DNA of 46,745 nucleotides, taken from positions 1-46,745 of the IMG/VR virus record IMGVR_UViG_3300046477_000310; one strand, given 5' to 3'. The notes beneath the pieces are model-generated. The model made no database searches. It worked only from the letters and a program-made list of their open reading frames with translations, and was not told the origin of the DNA. Shown here piece after piece: positions 6,975 to 15,137 of the stretch. Position numbers and translations under genes: made by a program. This DNA is from a virus. Each line of letters opens with the position of its first letter. Within the stretch, counting starts at the first letter, position 1.

Positions 6975-8260
6975 CACGCCCACCCGCTCGCCTTCTTGCC
7001 GTTCTTCAGAATTGCGTGGCCCTGCATCACATCGGCCACCGTGCATTTGTTGAAGTCAATCTGCGAGTAATCGGGCATCTCTTTCAGCACAACTTCGCCA
7101 GGCCCGGAAGGTTGTCTTGCTCCCGTTACGGGGTTCTTAGCAACAGGCTTTGCAGCTCCCGGTGCGATGTTTCTCAGGAAAGGCTCGATTACCTTCGCAG
7201 CGATCGGCAGAATGCGGTTGTACTGGCTCTGAACATAGGCCACAGATTTGGCAGCGTCCCCGGTGCGGTAATGCGCCTCCAGCGTTGCTTCGAAGCCCTT
7301 CACTTCGCCAAGCATCTTCATGACCTTGGCCTGCACCATCTCCTGATAACCCTTCATGGCCTCAGGATCGACCTTGCGGGTTCCGATGATGCGGTCAATC
7401 TCCGGCTGCATCTTCTCTGCCAGGAACTTCTCAGCCTGAGAAGCTACGCTGCCTTCAAAGTCTGCCCTGCGCTTCTCCTCGAACTGCTGCTCCCGCTGCT
7501 TCAACTGCTCTTCGCGCGGATCGACGCGCTTCTGTTCGAACGCTGCAGCCTTTTCCTTCAGCCCAACCAGCGCATTATGCACATCGGCAATCACTGCCTG
7601 CGCCTGCGGGTTGTCGGCAAACTTGTGATATGCCGCGGCTAGTGAATCAAGCGACAGGCCAGCACTCGCCAGCGTGTTTACGGCAACGTTGTTCGCGTAG
7701 TACTGATATTGCTCGGGTGCCCGCTGCGCAAATTCGTTGATAACGTGCGGCGCGGTCTTCAGGAACGCTTCGGGGTTGCCCTCGGCTAGTCCTTTGACGA
7801 ACTCAGGCTTACCATCTGAGAAATCCTTGTCGATCTGCTGCCACTCTTCGCGCTCTGCGGTAATGCTCTGGATACCGTCAGGCCCGCCAATCTCCTCAAT
7901 CAGGTTCTTGGCTGCTACGGCATCGGCTGGCTTGGGGAAGGCTGCGCGGTACTCCTGATCGCTCCAGTAAAGCCCCTTGATTGCCTTAGCCGCCTCGGGG
8001 TTCGTGGCCTTGATACCTGCAATGGCCTTCTTGAGACCGTCCGGCATCTTACGGCCATCGGCTACGACTGGAGGCGCGTTGGGGTCTTCTGGCTCATCCG
8101 GCGTGTCTAGGTCGTCTTCTGCAGGCTCTTCGCCTTCGGGCTGCTCTTCGCCTAACTCTGTTACTTCATCGGGCTGCTCGAGCGCACTCGAGTCACTCGA
8201 GTCAACCTCATCGGGCGTCTCAAGCTCGGGACTTTCGAGGATTGCTGTCTCTTCTGCCAT
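6974..8260 (-). CDS. Scaffold-like head assembly protein
   Basis: 428 aa, placed between portal and coat. It has the expected composition: a very acidic, proline-rich N-terminus of about 65 residues (EQPDEVTELGEEQPEGEEPA), a long helical, charged middle (EEQLKQREQQFEEKRRADFE), and a basic C-terminal segment. Scaffolding proteins of P22-like phages are elongated helical dimers whose C-terminus binds the coat protein, and this arrangement agrees. There is no protease motif, so the scaffold is probably recycled rather than cleaved. Its ATG lies directly after the portal stop reading upstream, and its TGA overlaps the next start. Confidence 0.75.
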   Translation of the reverse strand: MAEETAILESPELETPDEVDSSDSSALEQPDEVTELGEEQPEGEEPAEDDLDTPDEPEDPNAPPVVADGRKMPDGLKKAIAGIKATNPEAAKAIKGLYWSDQEYRAAFPKPADAVAAKNLIEEIGGPDGIQSITAEREEWQQIDKDFSDGKPEFVKGLAEGNPEAFLKTAPHVINEFAQRAPEQYQYYANNVAVNTLASAGLSLDSLAAAYHKFADNPQAQAVIADVHNALVGLKEKAAAFEQKRVDPREEQLKQREQQFEEKRRADFEGSVASQAEKFLAEKMQPEIDRIIGTRKVDPEAMKGYQEMVQAKVMKMLGEVKGFEATLEAHYRTGDAAKSVAYVQSQYNRILPIAAKVIEPFLRNIAPGAAKPVAKNPVTGARQPSGPGEVVLKEMPDYSQIDFNKCTVADVMQGHAILKNGKKASGWA

Positions 8261-10480
8261 CTAAACTCCTGCGGGCGCGTTCTGCGCCGCGTCTTGTATC
8301 GCCGCCTGCTGAACATCCTCGGGCGTCAACTGAATGCCCGCCTTCGCCGCGGCCTGAACTTTTCCACCCGGAGGCAGCGAGTCGTAAGGAATCGCCACCT
8401 TCGGTAAATCCGGCGGAAGTGGAGGCTGGTTGGCCTGGGCCTTCGCCGCCTGTGCAGCTTCCATGCCCTGCTTGTACTCAAGGCCGTAGAGCCGCACATT
8501 CTCAAACCACATCGGGTTCGATACCTTGGCTTCCTGCCCTACTGCGGACTGAACCCAATGCTTCACTGTCTTCCAGCCGACTTCATAATCCTGATCTTCC
8601 AGGTAGTCAGGATCTAGCTGAATGCTGCTCACTAACTGCGGCTGCATCGGTGGAGCTCCGGGCGCGGGCAGTGCCTGCTGTGGCATCTGGTTTGGGTCGG
8701 GCTGCGGTGCCTCGTGCTCCATCTGCGCAATATCCGCAAGCACATTGTTCCGCATATCCTCGCCGGGGATCACCAACTCCTCAAGCCCGATAAGCTGCTT
8801 GAGCATGTAAAGGTTGTCCGGCTCTTCCTGCAACACCCAATCCGCAACCTCGCCGCCCATCTGCAGCAGGTTCATTACCTTGTTGCTCTTCTCCGTCCAG
8901 GTCTCGGGGAAGTTCTCGTCTGACTCATTGGTGAACGACAGCCCAACCAGGTCGGCAGGCGAAAGCTTTACTGCTTCTGGCTTGCCGCCCTTGCGCTGTG
9001 CCGGTAGTGTCGTCTTGATCTCGTCTGGGCGATTCGAAGCCATCCTGACCGCCCGCGTCATCTCTCGCGCAAACCATGCGGTGTACGGCTTCCATACAAT
9101 CGCCATCTGCCCCAGTGCCATGCTGCGGGCCTGTGCATAGCCACTGGCTGTCTTCTGGTCTTGCATCTCAGCACCGAACAATGCTGGCTGCTGCCCGGAT
9201 ACAAACTGCGCCTCTGGACCGCGGAGGTTCTCCGCGTAGTTGAATAGTTGCTGCGGAGGATTGACCGGAACCGTCTGGTAGAACAGCGACTCCAATGGCT
9301 GCCCTGCTACTCCGGTAGCCTTCCTGCTCTGCCCCGGCTGTTCGCGTGACTTGTTCAGTCCGTCAATGTCGCTGCGCTTGTCGAAGTACGTTGTCGGGAT
9401 GCCGTGATCGAATTGCTCTTCAATCAGGTTCTTGCTTGTGTTGTAGGCATCCTGCAGCGGCATCGTGGTTGCGCCGATGCTCGGACGGCTCATGCCATCG
9501 CCCGGCAGTGCGTGGATTACGTCCAGCTCTGCGTCAATCTCGCACGGATAGCTCTCAAGGTAGATGTCACCAGAACGAATCAGGCAAAGGCCCGTCGGAA
9601 ACATTTGCTCAAGCTCTACCCTGTCTGCCTCCTGAAAGTGCTCATAGAACTCAGGCCGCATGTAGCTCCACGTCTTTGTGGCTAGCCCATAGTTATCCTC
9701 GCCCGTCGTCGCGTCCAGGCTCGTATCCGTCCCCGCCTGCCGCTTGACTGCCAGCCGTGCGTTGCGCTCGTAGCTGTCGCCGTTGCCGCTGGAAATCTTC
9801 TTGCGAATCTCTTCGCCCTTGCTGTTCTGCTTGTCTCCCACGTCGCGCTTCATCTGCACGATGGGGTACTCGTCTTCCAACTCGATCAGCGGGCAATTCT
9901 TCAGCGGAACTTCAATGTCATCCTTCGCCGTAATCGGTACGCGAGACTCAAGCACGCCCCAGAACTCGGTAATCTCTTTGCCGTCCCGCTGCGAGGTGCG
10001 CGTGACTATCCGGCCATCCGTCCACATCAGCCGCGCAGCCTCTAGCTGCTGGGTAGGCGTGTCGTTGAACTTGCGATACACTCGCTCGTAGGTCTGCGCC
10101 TTCGCCGTATTCCTTATGCTGGTCGAGTTGAACGGATCATCAGCCTCAGCCCTAACCTTCGGACGTGCGCCCATGAAGGTGGATTGGAATATCTTGCCGT
10201 AGCCCTGGAAGATGTTGAACGTGCGATCGTACGGCGAGTCATCATCCGACTCAAACACCACGTTCTCGGTATCTTCCGACCAATAGAACTGCTGAATGCC
10301 GCGATAGTAAAGCCTCTGGTCGCGTGCGTTCTGCACTTCGGCCATGCGGTTGGCTTTACCCTTGGCGTTGTGCTCGCGGATCTTGGACAACACCGCACGC
10401 TGAAGGTCCTCGTCGCCGTCGAGGGATGGCGGGCCGGTCTGCTCTTCCTCTTGTGGCTGCTCTACGGCTTCTTCGTTCAC
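8261..10480 (-). CDS. Portal protein (P22-like)
   Basis: 739 aa, close to the length of P22 portal (725 aa). The portal forms the 12-subunit ring at one vertex through which the terminase pumps DNA. Recognisable features are DQRLYYRGIQQFYWSED early on, the segment NIFQGYGKIFQSTFMGARPK, and the later AFLQAARTMS-like stretch here written TASGYAQARSMALGQMAIVW. The C-terminal 150 residues are Gln/Pro/Ala-rich, as in the barrel region of long portals. It lies downstream of the terminase genes and upstream of scaffold. The start overlaps the end of the 51-aa gene by 4 nt. Confidence 0.85.
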   Translation of the reverse strand: MNEEAVEQPQEEEQTGPPSLDGDEDLQRAVLSKIREHNAKGKANRMAEVQNARDQRLYYRGIQQFYWSEDTENVVFESDDDSPYDRTFNIFQGYGKIFQSTFMGARPKVRAEADDPFNSTSIRNTAKAQTYERVYRKFNDTPTQQLEAARLMWTDGRIVTRTSQRDGKEITEFWGVLESRVPITAKDDIEVPLKNCPLIELEDEYPIVQMKRDVGDKQNSKGEEIRKKISSGNGDSYERNARLAVKRQAGTDTSLDATTGEDNYGLATKTWSYMRPEFYEHFQEADRVELEQMFPTGLCLIRSGDIYLESYPCEIDAELDVIHALPGDGMSRPSIGATTMPLQDAYNTSKNLIEEQFDHGIPTTYFDKRSDIDGLNKSREQPGQSRKATGVAGQPLESLFYQTVPVNPPQQLFNYAENLRGPEAQFVSGQQPALFGAEMQDQKTASGYAQARSMALGQMAIVWKPYTAWFAREMTRAVRMASNRPDEIKTTLPAQRKGGKPEAVKLSPADLVGLSFTNESDENFPETWTEKSNKVMNLLQMGGEVADWVLQEEPDNLYMLKQLIGLEELVIPGEDMRNNVLADIAQMEHEAPQPDPNQMPQQALPAPGAPPMQPQLVSSIQLDPDYLEDQDYEVGWKTVKHWVQSAVGQEAKVSNPMWFENVRLYGLEYKQGMEAAQAAKAQANQPPLPPDLPKVAIPYDSLPPGGKVQAAAKAGIQLTPEDVQQAAIQDAAQNAPAGV

Positions 10481-10632
10481 TTGCCCGTAAGCCTCTTGAC
10501 CAGTCCACCCTTGACCGGCATAGCCTCAGGCTTCTTGAACTTCTTGATGAAGCCCTGCTTTTGGATGCCAGCCGTGGGAAGCTTAGGCATGGCGTCTGCC
10601 GTGTCCATCTTTGCCGCGAAGAGTTTAGCCAT
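10477..10632 (-). CDS. Small basic protein between terminase and portal
   Basis: 51 aa, unrecognised. The start is ATG at 10632, which overlaps the preceding gene's TAA, and the stop overlaps the portal start. It is lysine-rich (GFIKKFKKPEAMPVKGGLVK) with proline-containing linkers. Its constant location between terminase and portal suggests a packaging or portal-assembly accessory, but this is positional inference only. Confidence 0.6.
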   Translation of the reverse strand: MAKLFAAKMDTADAMPKLPTAGIQKQGFIKKFKKPEAMPVKGGLVKRLTGK

Positions 10633-10966
10633 TCTCAATGCTCCTGAACTGCTCAATCTGCTTGCGCTTGGTGCGGGCTGCTGCCTCAAGCTCTTTGCGG
10701 CGCTGATTCCACGGGGCGCGGCGGGGCTTGCCGGTTACGTTGAAGTCGGGGACGCTCCCCCTACCTATGTCGCCAGCGTCCTTAGTGTCGAAAGGCATTC
10801 CGCCCGACAGCTTCACCAGCTGCCAGTTATCCATGCTGAGCGTTTCGCTGCCGTCCTTCGCCACCCATACCGCTTCACGCTCACGCGGGTAAAACGCGAC
10901 CAATGCGCCGCCAGCCGCCATGCCAATCAGAAAGACGACAAAATACATCTCAAAGAATTCAATCAC
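10625..10966 (-). CDS. Small membrane-anchored protein in the packaging operon
   Basis: 113 aa. The N-terminus is a single hydrophobic segment with a glycine-rich face (MYFVVFLIGMAAGGALVAFY), followed by a short globular stretch and a strongly basic C-terminal helix (RRKELEAAARTKRKQIEQFR). ATG overlaps the large terminase stop and its end overlaps the next gene, so the cluster is translationally coupled. Function unknown. Confidence 0.7.
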   Translation of the reverse strand: MIEFFEMYFVVFLIGMAAGGALVAFYPREREAVWVAKDGSETLSMDNWQLVKLSGGMPFDTKDAGDIGRGSVPDFNVTGKPRRAPWNQRRKELEAAARTKRKQIEQFRSIENG

Positions 10967-12594
10967 CGTCGCCGCCTCCCGCTCACCTGAAACTCTGGGC
11001 CATTCTGCTGCGCCCTGAATGTAATCTCCGCCATGTACGCCGCCTGGTAATCCTGCTTCTCAATCCGTGCGTGCTGCGCTTCGCCGTGAATTACCTTGTC
11101 AGGCTTGCGACCAGAGCCAAGCATCGACTGCAGCCCGTACCGCAGATCATCAGCCACGTCCATTGCCAGTACAGCCATGCCTTTGTCCGTCTTTACAACG
11201 TCGTCCAAATCCTTGACGTTGCGCATCAGCACCGGAATGGTCTCTAGCGCCTCTGGACACTCCGAAGAGATGATCCAGACCGTATCGCCAGCCTCGGCTT
11301 CCATCTCTGCCGTACGACTCTCAGGCGGTGTTGCCCAGATGCGTGTGTTATTTAGTAGCTCGTACATCAACTGCCAGCCCGGTTTGCGGCTGTTGTCTGC
11401 CTGCTCGGGGTGTGGCATACCGTACTTCGCCAGTTCCCTGCCAATGATGATCGGAACCGTATCTTCCGAATCGCGCTCACCAAACTGCTCAGGCGAGAAT
11501 GGATAGCGGCTCAATCTCTCCCGCTCATGCTGTGGTGTCTTCTGAATCAGCGCCGCGGCTACTTGAGAGCTGGTTTGCTCGTTCACAATCAGGCGGCGGT
11601 AAGTCGTTACGACATTCAACGCTCGCGGTACATCCCAGCCCAGCCACTTCTTTACCTCGCTCGGACTCAGTAAGGACTTGCCATGCCAGTGCGTCGAGCA
11701 GAAGTGCGACTTGCCCCAGTCCGTAGACAGCCAGCGCGAATCCCACGCCCGAATGATGCCTTCGGCTACTTCGGCTGACTTTAGTGTTGCTTTGTAATCA
11801 AAGACTCGGCCAAAGTAAGCGCCTTCAAGGCTCTCCCAAGAGCCGAGTAAGTCTCTCGCACGAGTGGCGTCATCGAGGGCGTTGAGCTTTCTTCCGTATG
11901 CCGATCGTGTTGTGAAGTAGTCGAATCTCTGCTGGTCTGTCCACGCATAGTAATCATCCTCAGTCAGCCCGTCCGCTTCTAACTCGCTGCGTGACCACTC
12001 AACGTTGTCTTGCGGAAACACATGCAGGAACGTGTAATCGTTCGGATCTTCGTTCTCGTTGAATCTCTTCTGCGGGCCAAACCGGTTACGTAAGTCCTGA
12101 ATTCCGATCCCGCCCATATTGAAGAGCAGAATTGTCTTGGCGATAGCCCCCCTGCAGCGGTTGGCTAGCATGATTTCCTGCAGTTCTTCCCACGTGAACT
12201 GCTCGGCCTGGTCAACGATGATGCGGCGGTAATTCGCCGACCGGAAGCGGCGCTTTACATCTTCCAGCGATTCGGCATAGCTAAAGTCAAGCTGCGATAA
12301 CTTGCCGCCAACCGGGATGACCAGCTTGGACTCTGATTTGTTGTAATACTCTTCGAGGGCTGGCCACTCCCTCGTTATTGGTTCAATGTGATACTTGCGA
12401 ACCTGATCGTAGTTCCGCATCACAATGCAGTCCACGAATCCAGGCTCTTCCAGCATCGAAGCTATTTCGATTCGATCTGCACCGCCAGACTTAGCAGCTC
12501 CGCGCCCACCGCCTACGCCTATAACCGTGGCGCGATGGTATTTGATGAGGTCTTCTAACTCTCCCTGCCTCATCTGCAGGTGGATGTTGTACAA
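10963..12594 (-). CDS. terL: Terminase large subunit
   Basis: 543 aa. This motor ATPase and nuclease packages DNA through the portal. A Walker A loop is seen near residue 30 (VGGGRGAAKSGG), in the deviant form typical of terminases. The Walker B region reads YRRIIVDQAEQFTWEEL near residue 130: the strand and first aspartate are present, but the usual catalytic glutamate after it is a glutamine. The coupling-motif region contains GAIAKTILLFNMGG. The nuclease half begins with WLSTDWGKSHFCSTHW (first acidic residue) and has later acidic positions near VLAMDVADDLRYG. It follows the small subunit by 3 nt. The length and order strongly support the call. Confidence 0.93.
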   Translation of the reverse strand: MYNIHLQMRQGELEDLIKYHRATVIGVGGGRGAAKSGGADRIEIASMLEEPGFVDCIVMRNYDQVRKYHIEPITREWPALEEYYNKSESKLVIPVGGKLSQLDFSYAESLEDVKRRFRSANYRRIIVDQAEQFTWEELQEIMLANRCRGAIAKTILLFNMGGIGIQDLRNRFGPQKRFNENEDPNDYTFLHVFPQDNVEWSRSELEADGLTEDDYYAWTDQQRFDYFTTRSAYGRKLNALDDATRARDLLGSWESLEGAYFGRVFDYKATLKSAEVAEGIIRAWDSRWLSTDWGKSHFCSTHWHGKSLLSPSEVKKWLGWDVPRALNVVTTYRRLIVNEQTSSQVAAALIQKTPQHERERLSRYPFSPEQFGERDSEDTVPIIIGRELAKYGMPHPEQADNSRKPGWQLMYELLNNTRIWATPPESRTAEMEAEAGDTVWIISSECPEALETIPVLMRNVKDLDDVVKTDKGMAVLAMDVADDLRYGLQSMLGSGRKPDKVIHGEAQHARIEKQDYQAAYMAEITFRAQQNGPEFQVSGRRRR

Positions 12595-12597
12595 AGC

Positions 12598-13029
12598 TTA
12601 CTTGTCCTTCGCGCCTGCGCGGGTCACAACAAACTGGACCGGGCCTTCACCATCTGCGCCGGTATGCGCGATCTTGTCTGAATACTCAGGCTTGAACCGA
12701 ACTAACATGCGAGCCAACAGCCCATCGCTATACTCGCGGATCGTGCCCACCTGCATTCCCTGCTGGAATACCGGCTTATCAATTCCGTGATACGCCCGCC
12801 GGAAGGCTTCAGCCTCCAGCATGTCGCCGTAATCAGCTATTCTCGCGTCCCATGCAGCCTTGAAATCAGGATCGTCCCGCCGCCATAAGTACACGGAATT
12901 CTTAGAGATGCCAGAATCTTCCGCCGCCTGCTTCACGTTTCCGCAAGCTTCTAGCGCGTCCAGAAACTTTTTAGCCACCTCAGGAGTCCTAATGGTCACC
13001 ATGAACCGACCCTCTCCATCTCGCTCCAT
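12598..13029 (-). CDS. terS: Terminase small subunit
   Basis: 143 aa. The small subunit recognises the packaging site and controls the large subunit. A helix-turn-helix is visible at about residues 25-60 (ACGNVKQAAEDSGISKNSVY, then LWRRDDPDFKAAW), followed by a helical oligomerisation region and a C-terminal tail (GPVQFVVTRAGAKDK) that may contact the large subunit. It lies directly upstream of terL. ATG at 13029 has GAGGAG 10 nt upstream; an inner ATG at 13002 is also possible. Confidence 0.85.
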   Translation of the reverse strand: MERDGEGRFMVTIRTPEVAKKFLDALEACGNVKQAAEDSGISKNSVYLWRRDDPDFKAAWDARIADYGDMLEAEAFRRAYHGIDKPVFQQGMQVGTIREYSDGLLARMLVRFKPEYSDKIAHTGADGEGPVQFVVTRAGAKDK

Positions 13030-13212
13030 CTAGCGCAAACTCCTCTTCAATTCCAGCCGTGCCTTAGCCTGCCTTAGCTGATCTTCGGCTTCGCTGATCT
13101 TCTCCAGCGCAATCTTGAACTGAATCCGAGCCGCATCGCACTTTTCAAAAGCCTGCCGGTATTCGTATTCAAACGTGCCGATGGGGGTTTCAAGAAAGCC
13201 GTCCCAGCTCAT
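13030..13212 (-). CDS. Small coiled-coil protein upstream of terS
   Basis: 60 aa, unrecognised. The ATG at 13212 overlaps the upstream TGA, and the stop abuts terS. After a short start (SWDGFLETPIGTFEYEYRQA) it is one long amphipathic helix rich in Glu, Lys and Arg. This shape fits a small dimeric partner or regulator. Confidence 0.6.
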   Translation of the reverse strand: MSWDGFLETPIGTFEYEYRQAFEKCDAARIQFKIALEKISEAEDQLRQAKARLELKRSLR

Positions 13213-13403
13213 GCCCGTCCCAATGTCTGTATTTGCCCCATGCGAGCCGCGTAAATGTCTAAGCAGGCTTGGATCGCTGTGGAGTTGTTCGCTTCTCGCC
13301 AAGCATTGCATAGTTCGTCGAATGTATCGCGGGCATAGATCGCGGTCTTGGTGCGCAGTGTCCAGCCCCAGCCGGGTACGAATTCGATGCGAGCCTTCGC
13401 CAT
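13209..13403 (-). CDS. First gene of the late operon, hypothetical
   Basis: 64 aa, unrecognised. The start at 13403 has a strong GGGGAGGG ribosome site. The N-terminal half could be a small beta sheet (IEFVPGWGWTLRTKTAIY), and the C-terminal half is helical. It stands at the head of the late minus-strand operon, immediately beside the intergenic strip with a promoter pointing the other way. Confidence 0.6.
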   Translation of the reverse strand: MAKARIEFVPGWGWTLRTKTAIYARDTFDELCNAWREANNSTAIQACLDIYAARMGQIQTLGRA

Positions 13404-13437
13404 TGAACCCTCCCCGAAAATAAATCTCATTTCCCCC

Positions 13438-13466
13438 TTGACAAACTACTGTTGTTGATCTAATCT
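13438..13466 (+). promoter_or_regulatory. Sigma70-type promoter for the plus-strand gene island
   Basis: A perfect -35 box TTGACA (13438-13443), a 17-nt spacer and a moderate -10 TAATCT (13461-13466) are followed 26 nt later by ATG with an AAGGAGG ribosome site. The 89-bp strip between this island and the late operon must also hold the opposite-direction late start, for which I see no good consensus; late transcription may need an activator. Confidence 0.75.
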
Positions 13467-13492
13467 GTATTTGTAAGCAAGGAGGCAACACA

Positions 13493-13606
13493 ATGACTGC
13501 ATACGTAGTAGTAAAAGAAGATGGATCGGGAGTCATCGTAAAGGCTGTATCCAAGAAGCAGGCTATGGCCAAGGTTGCGAATGCGGTAGATTGCTGGAAA
13601 GACTAA
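13493..13606 (+). CDS. Tiny protein, first gene of the plus island
   Basis: 37 aa, too short for many gene finders. It is preceded by AAGGAGG at ideal spacing behind a strong promoter. The sequence (TAYVVVKEDGSGVIVKAVSK) reads as a short beta hairpin followed by a helix. As a highly expressed first product it could be a small inhibitor or regulator, but no family is recognised. Confidence 0.6.
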   Translation: MTAYVVVKEDGSGVIVKAVSKKQAMAKVANAVDCWKD

Positions 13607-13629
13607 TGACTTTTACGGAGGCAACACAA

Positions 13630-13809
13630 ATGAATCATGGCCTGATCACTCCCCGCGACTGGAAAGCATATGGAAGTGGATACCGCAACCGCCCCAACCC
13701 GAACCAAGAGTTCACTTGGCTTTGGGCTAACCTGATTGCCCACCAAGGCACGACAAACCAAGACCGTCTCGAATCCTTCCATGCATTCATGGAGGGCTTC
13801 AATGCTTAG
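13630..13809 (+). CDS. Small hypothetical protein of the plus island
   Basis: 59 aa. The ATG at 13630 has GGAGGCAACACAA just upstream, almost the same leader as the previous gene. The content (ITPRDWKAYGSGYRNRPNPN, TWLWANLIAHQG) suggests a compact domain, but no family is recognised. Confidence 0.6.
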   Translation: MNHGLITPRDWKAYGSGYRNRPNPNQEFTWLWANLIAHQGTTNQDRLESFHAFMEGFNA

Positions 13810-13960
13810 CCCCGATCGAATCCGCGAGATAGCGCGAGACTGCGAAGCGCAGCCAGTAATAACTGGATTGCAGAATGCGGCGGATTTGCGAGCCCTTGCC
13901 GATGAACTTGAAATGAATCAGCGGCCCCAGTGTGATGCCGAGCGAAGGATCAAGAAATGA
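13802..13960 (+). CDS. Small helical protein of the plus island
   Basis: 52 aa. Start ATG at 13802 with GGAGG 6-7 nt upstream, overlapping the end of the previous gene. The sequence is mostly helical and charged (SPDRIREIARDCEAQPVITG). No family recognised. Confidence 0.55.
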   Translation: MLSPDRIREIARDCEAQPVITGLQNAADLRALADELEMNQRPQCDAERRIKK

Positions 13961-14175
13961 CCGACCATAATAACCACCGCATGATTTGCCCCTGCTTCAA
14001 CTTCAATTGCGGGCATGGATGCCATTCGTGCCTATGTGATGCAGCCGCCCAGCTACGAGAGGAGCCAGCCGCTCCAGAAGATGATCCCTGCAAGATGACT
14101 GACTCCCAATATGAGGAGTATCTGTATGGGCCTAACCGTGCGAAATGGCCAACTAGCGCGGAGGATGCCAAATGA
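13957..14175 (+). CDS. Cysteine-rich small protein (MTDH family member 1)
   Basis: 72 aa. It overlaps the previous stop by ATGA. A dense cysteine and histidine cluster (ICPCFNFNCGHGCHSCLC) suggests one or two bound zinc ions. A later acidic segment (TDSQYEEYLYG) follows. Its first four residues, MTDH, and the bases around the start recur in the next two genes. Confidence 0.6.
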   Translation: MTDHNNHRMICPCFNFNCGHGCHSCLCDAAAQLREEPAAPEDDPCKMTDSQYEEYLYGPNRAKWPTSAEDAK

Positions 14176-14342
14176 CCGACCACGAAACGATCAACTTTAC
14201 ATATCTCGCCCAAATCCAATCTCTAAATTCCGCTCTAACTGTCGCGCTAAACCGTATCAAGGAATTAGAGACTAACTACCAGACCCTATTGGACGATGCA
14301 GTGGAAATGCGGACCAAAGACCGCGACAAGAGGTTGAAATGA
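14172..14342 (+). CDS. Small coiled-coil protein (MTDH family member 2)
   Basis: 56 aa, not long enough for most callers. It overlaps both neighbours by ATGA. After MTDH it is a single helix with heptad pattern (LAQIQSLNSALTVALNRIKE). Probably dimeric; function unknown. Confidence 0.6.
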   Translation: MTDHETINFTYLAQIQSLNSALTVALNRIKELETNYQTLLDDAVEMRTKDRDKRLK

Positions 14343-14554
14343 CTGACCACGATCAAATCCGCGAATGGCTCCGCTCTCTCGATAAAGGGGAGCGGAAAGT
14401 CGTTAAATCAGTTGTTGCCGCGTGGGACAACCAAAAGCGTAAGACTCGTGCCGGTGGGCGTCCTAAAGTCCTGCATACCTGCCCGAAGTGTGGAGGCCAG
14501 TTTGGAGCTCGTGATGTTGCTGCTGCCTGCCCGAAACACGAGGCTAGGCGCTAA
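14339..14554 (+). CDS. Small zinc-ribbon protein (MTDH family member 3)
   Basis: 71 aa. The N-terminal half is a charged helix (EWLRSLDKGERKVVKSVVAA). The C-terminal half is a zinc ribbon with CPKCGGQFGARDVAAACPKH. It may bind nucleic acid. Its TAA overlaps the TAG of the converging minus-strand gene by 3 nt, leaving no room for a terminator between the opposing units. Confidence 0.65.
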   Translation: MTDHDQIREWLRSLDKGERKVVKSVVAAWDNQKRKTRAGGRPKVLHTCPKCGGQFGARDVAAACPKHEARR

Positions 14555-14784
14555 TCCTTACTGCGATTCGAGGCAGCGTTATAGCCTTCCTTCCACGCTT
14601 CCATGCGCGTAATCGCTTGGCCGTGGCTGTCCAGCTTCACATCATGCCCGTCCAGGCGCTTGCCGTGCTCCTTCACTTCCCATGAGAACTGGCCTGCAAT
14701 GTAGATCGCAGTGCATACAGCCACTATGGTTGGACCCCATGCGCTCCAGTTCAACCTATTTGCCTGCCGCCGCTGGAGTGTCAT
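14551..14784 (-). CDS. Single-span membrane protein with coiled coil (lysis-region candidate)
   Basis: 77 aa. A transmembrane segment (GPTIVAVCTAIYIAGQF) is followed by heptads with repeated histidine (LDGHDVKLDSHGQAITRMEA). The layout resembles XhlA-like or spanin-like accessory proteins of lysis cassettes. The ATG at 14784 lies inside the end of the previous gene; a TTG closer to that stop is an alternative start. Function is inferred from topology and neighbours. Confidence 0.55.
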   Translation of the reverse strand: MTLQRRQANRLNWSAWGPTIVAVCTAIYIAGQFSWEVKEHGKRLDGHDVKLDSHGQAITRMEAWKEGYNAASNRSKD

Positions 14785-15127
14785 CAGCCGACAAAGCATT
14801 CAGGAAGGCCACAATTGCGTTATTGGCGTTTGTCAGCTTCTCAGTTGAGGCGTTCGGAAAGTAAGCAGCTACCAATGGCCCCATCTCTTTCAGCACAGCC
14901 GCAGCCTTTTGCTCGCCATTACCCGCACTCTGGCCTGCTGCTACCGCTATAGCCTCAATGGTGATTGCCTTGGTGATCCAGGATTCAGCTAGGGTTACAA
15001 GAATGGCCGGCGCCCCAAAAGCTACCGCAACAGATCCAGCCGTCTGCACGACAACCTGACCCTTTGGGCTTGCGAGCCACTTGAACACGCCGCCGATATC
15101 TTTTCCAACCGTGCCAAGAAAGCTCAT
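14756..15127 (-). CDS. Membrane-associated protein (holin-like candidate)
   Basis: 123 aa from the ATG at 15127. It begins SFLGTVGKDIGGVFKWLASP and then has long hydrophobic, Ala/Val-rich helices (VQTAGSVAVAFGAPAILVTL, ITIEAIAVAAGQSAG), followed by a helical, soluble C-terminus. Small hydrophobic helices of this type occur in holins and in membrane accessory proteins. It sits in a run of membrane proteins after the terminator at 15.9 kb. Confidence 0.6.
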   Translation of the reverse strand: MSFLGTVGKDIGGVFKWLASPKGQVVVQTAGSVAVAFGAPAILVTLAESWITKAITIEAIAVAAGQSAGNGEQKAAAVLKEMGPLVAAYFPNASTEKLTNANNAIVAFLNALSADDTPAAAGK

Positions 15128-15137
15128 GGGAATCTCC

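Noticed and set aside
13030-13572. 180-codon minus-strand frame across the promoter strip
   Set aside because: It would read through the promoter and two other genes; the coupled ATG at 13212 explains the real product.
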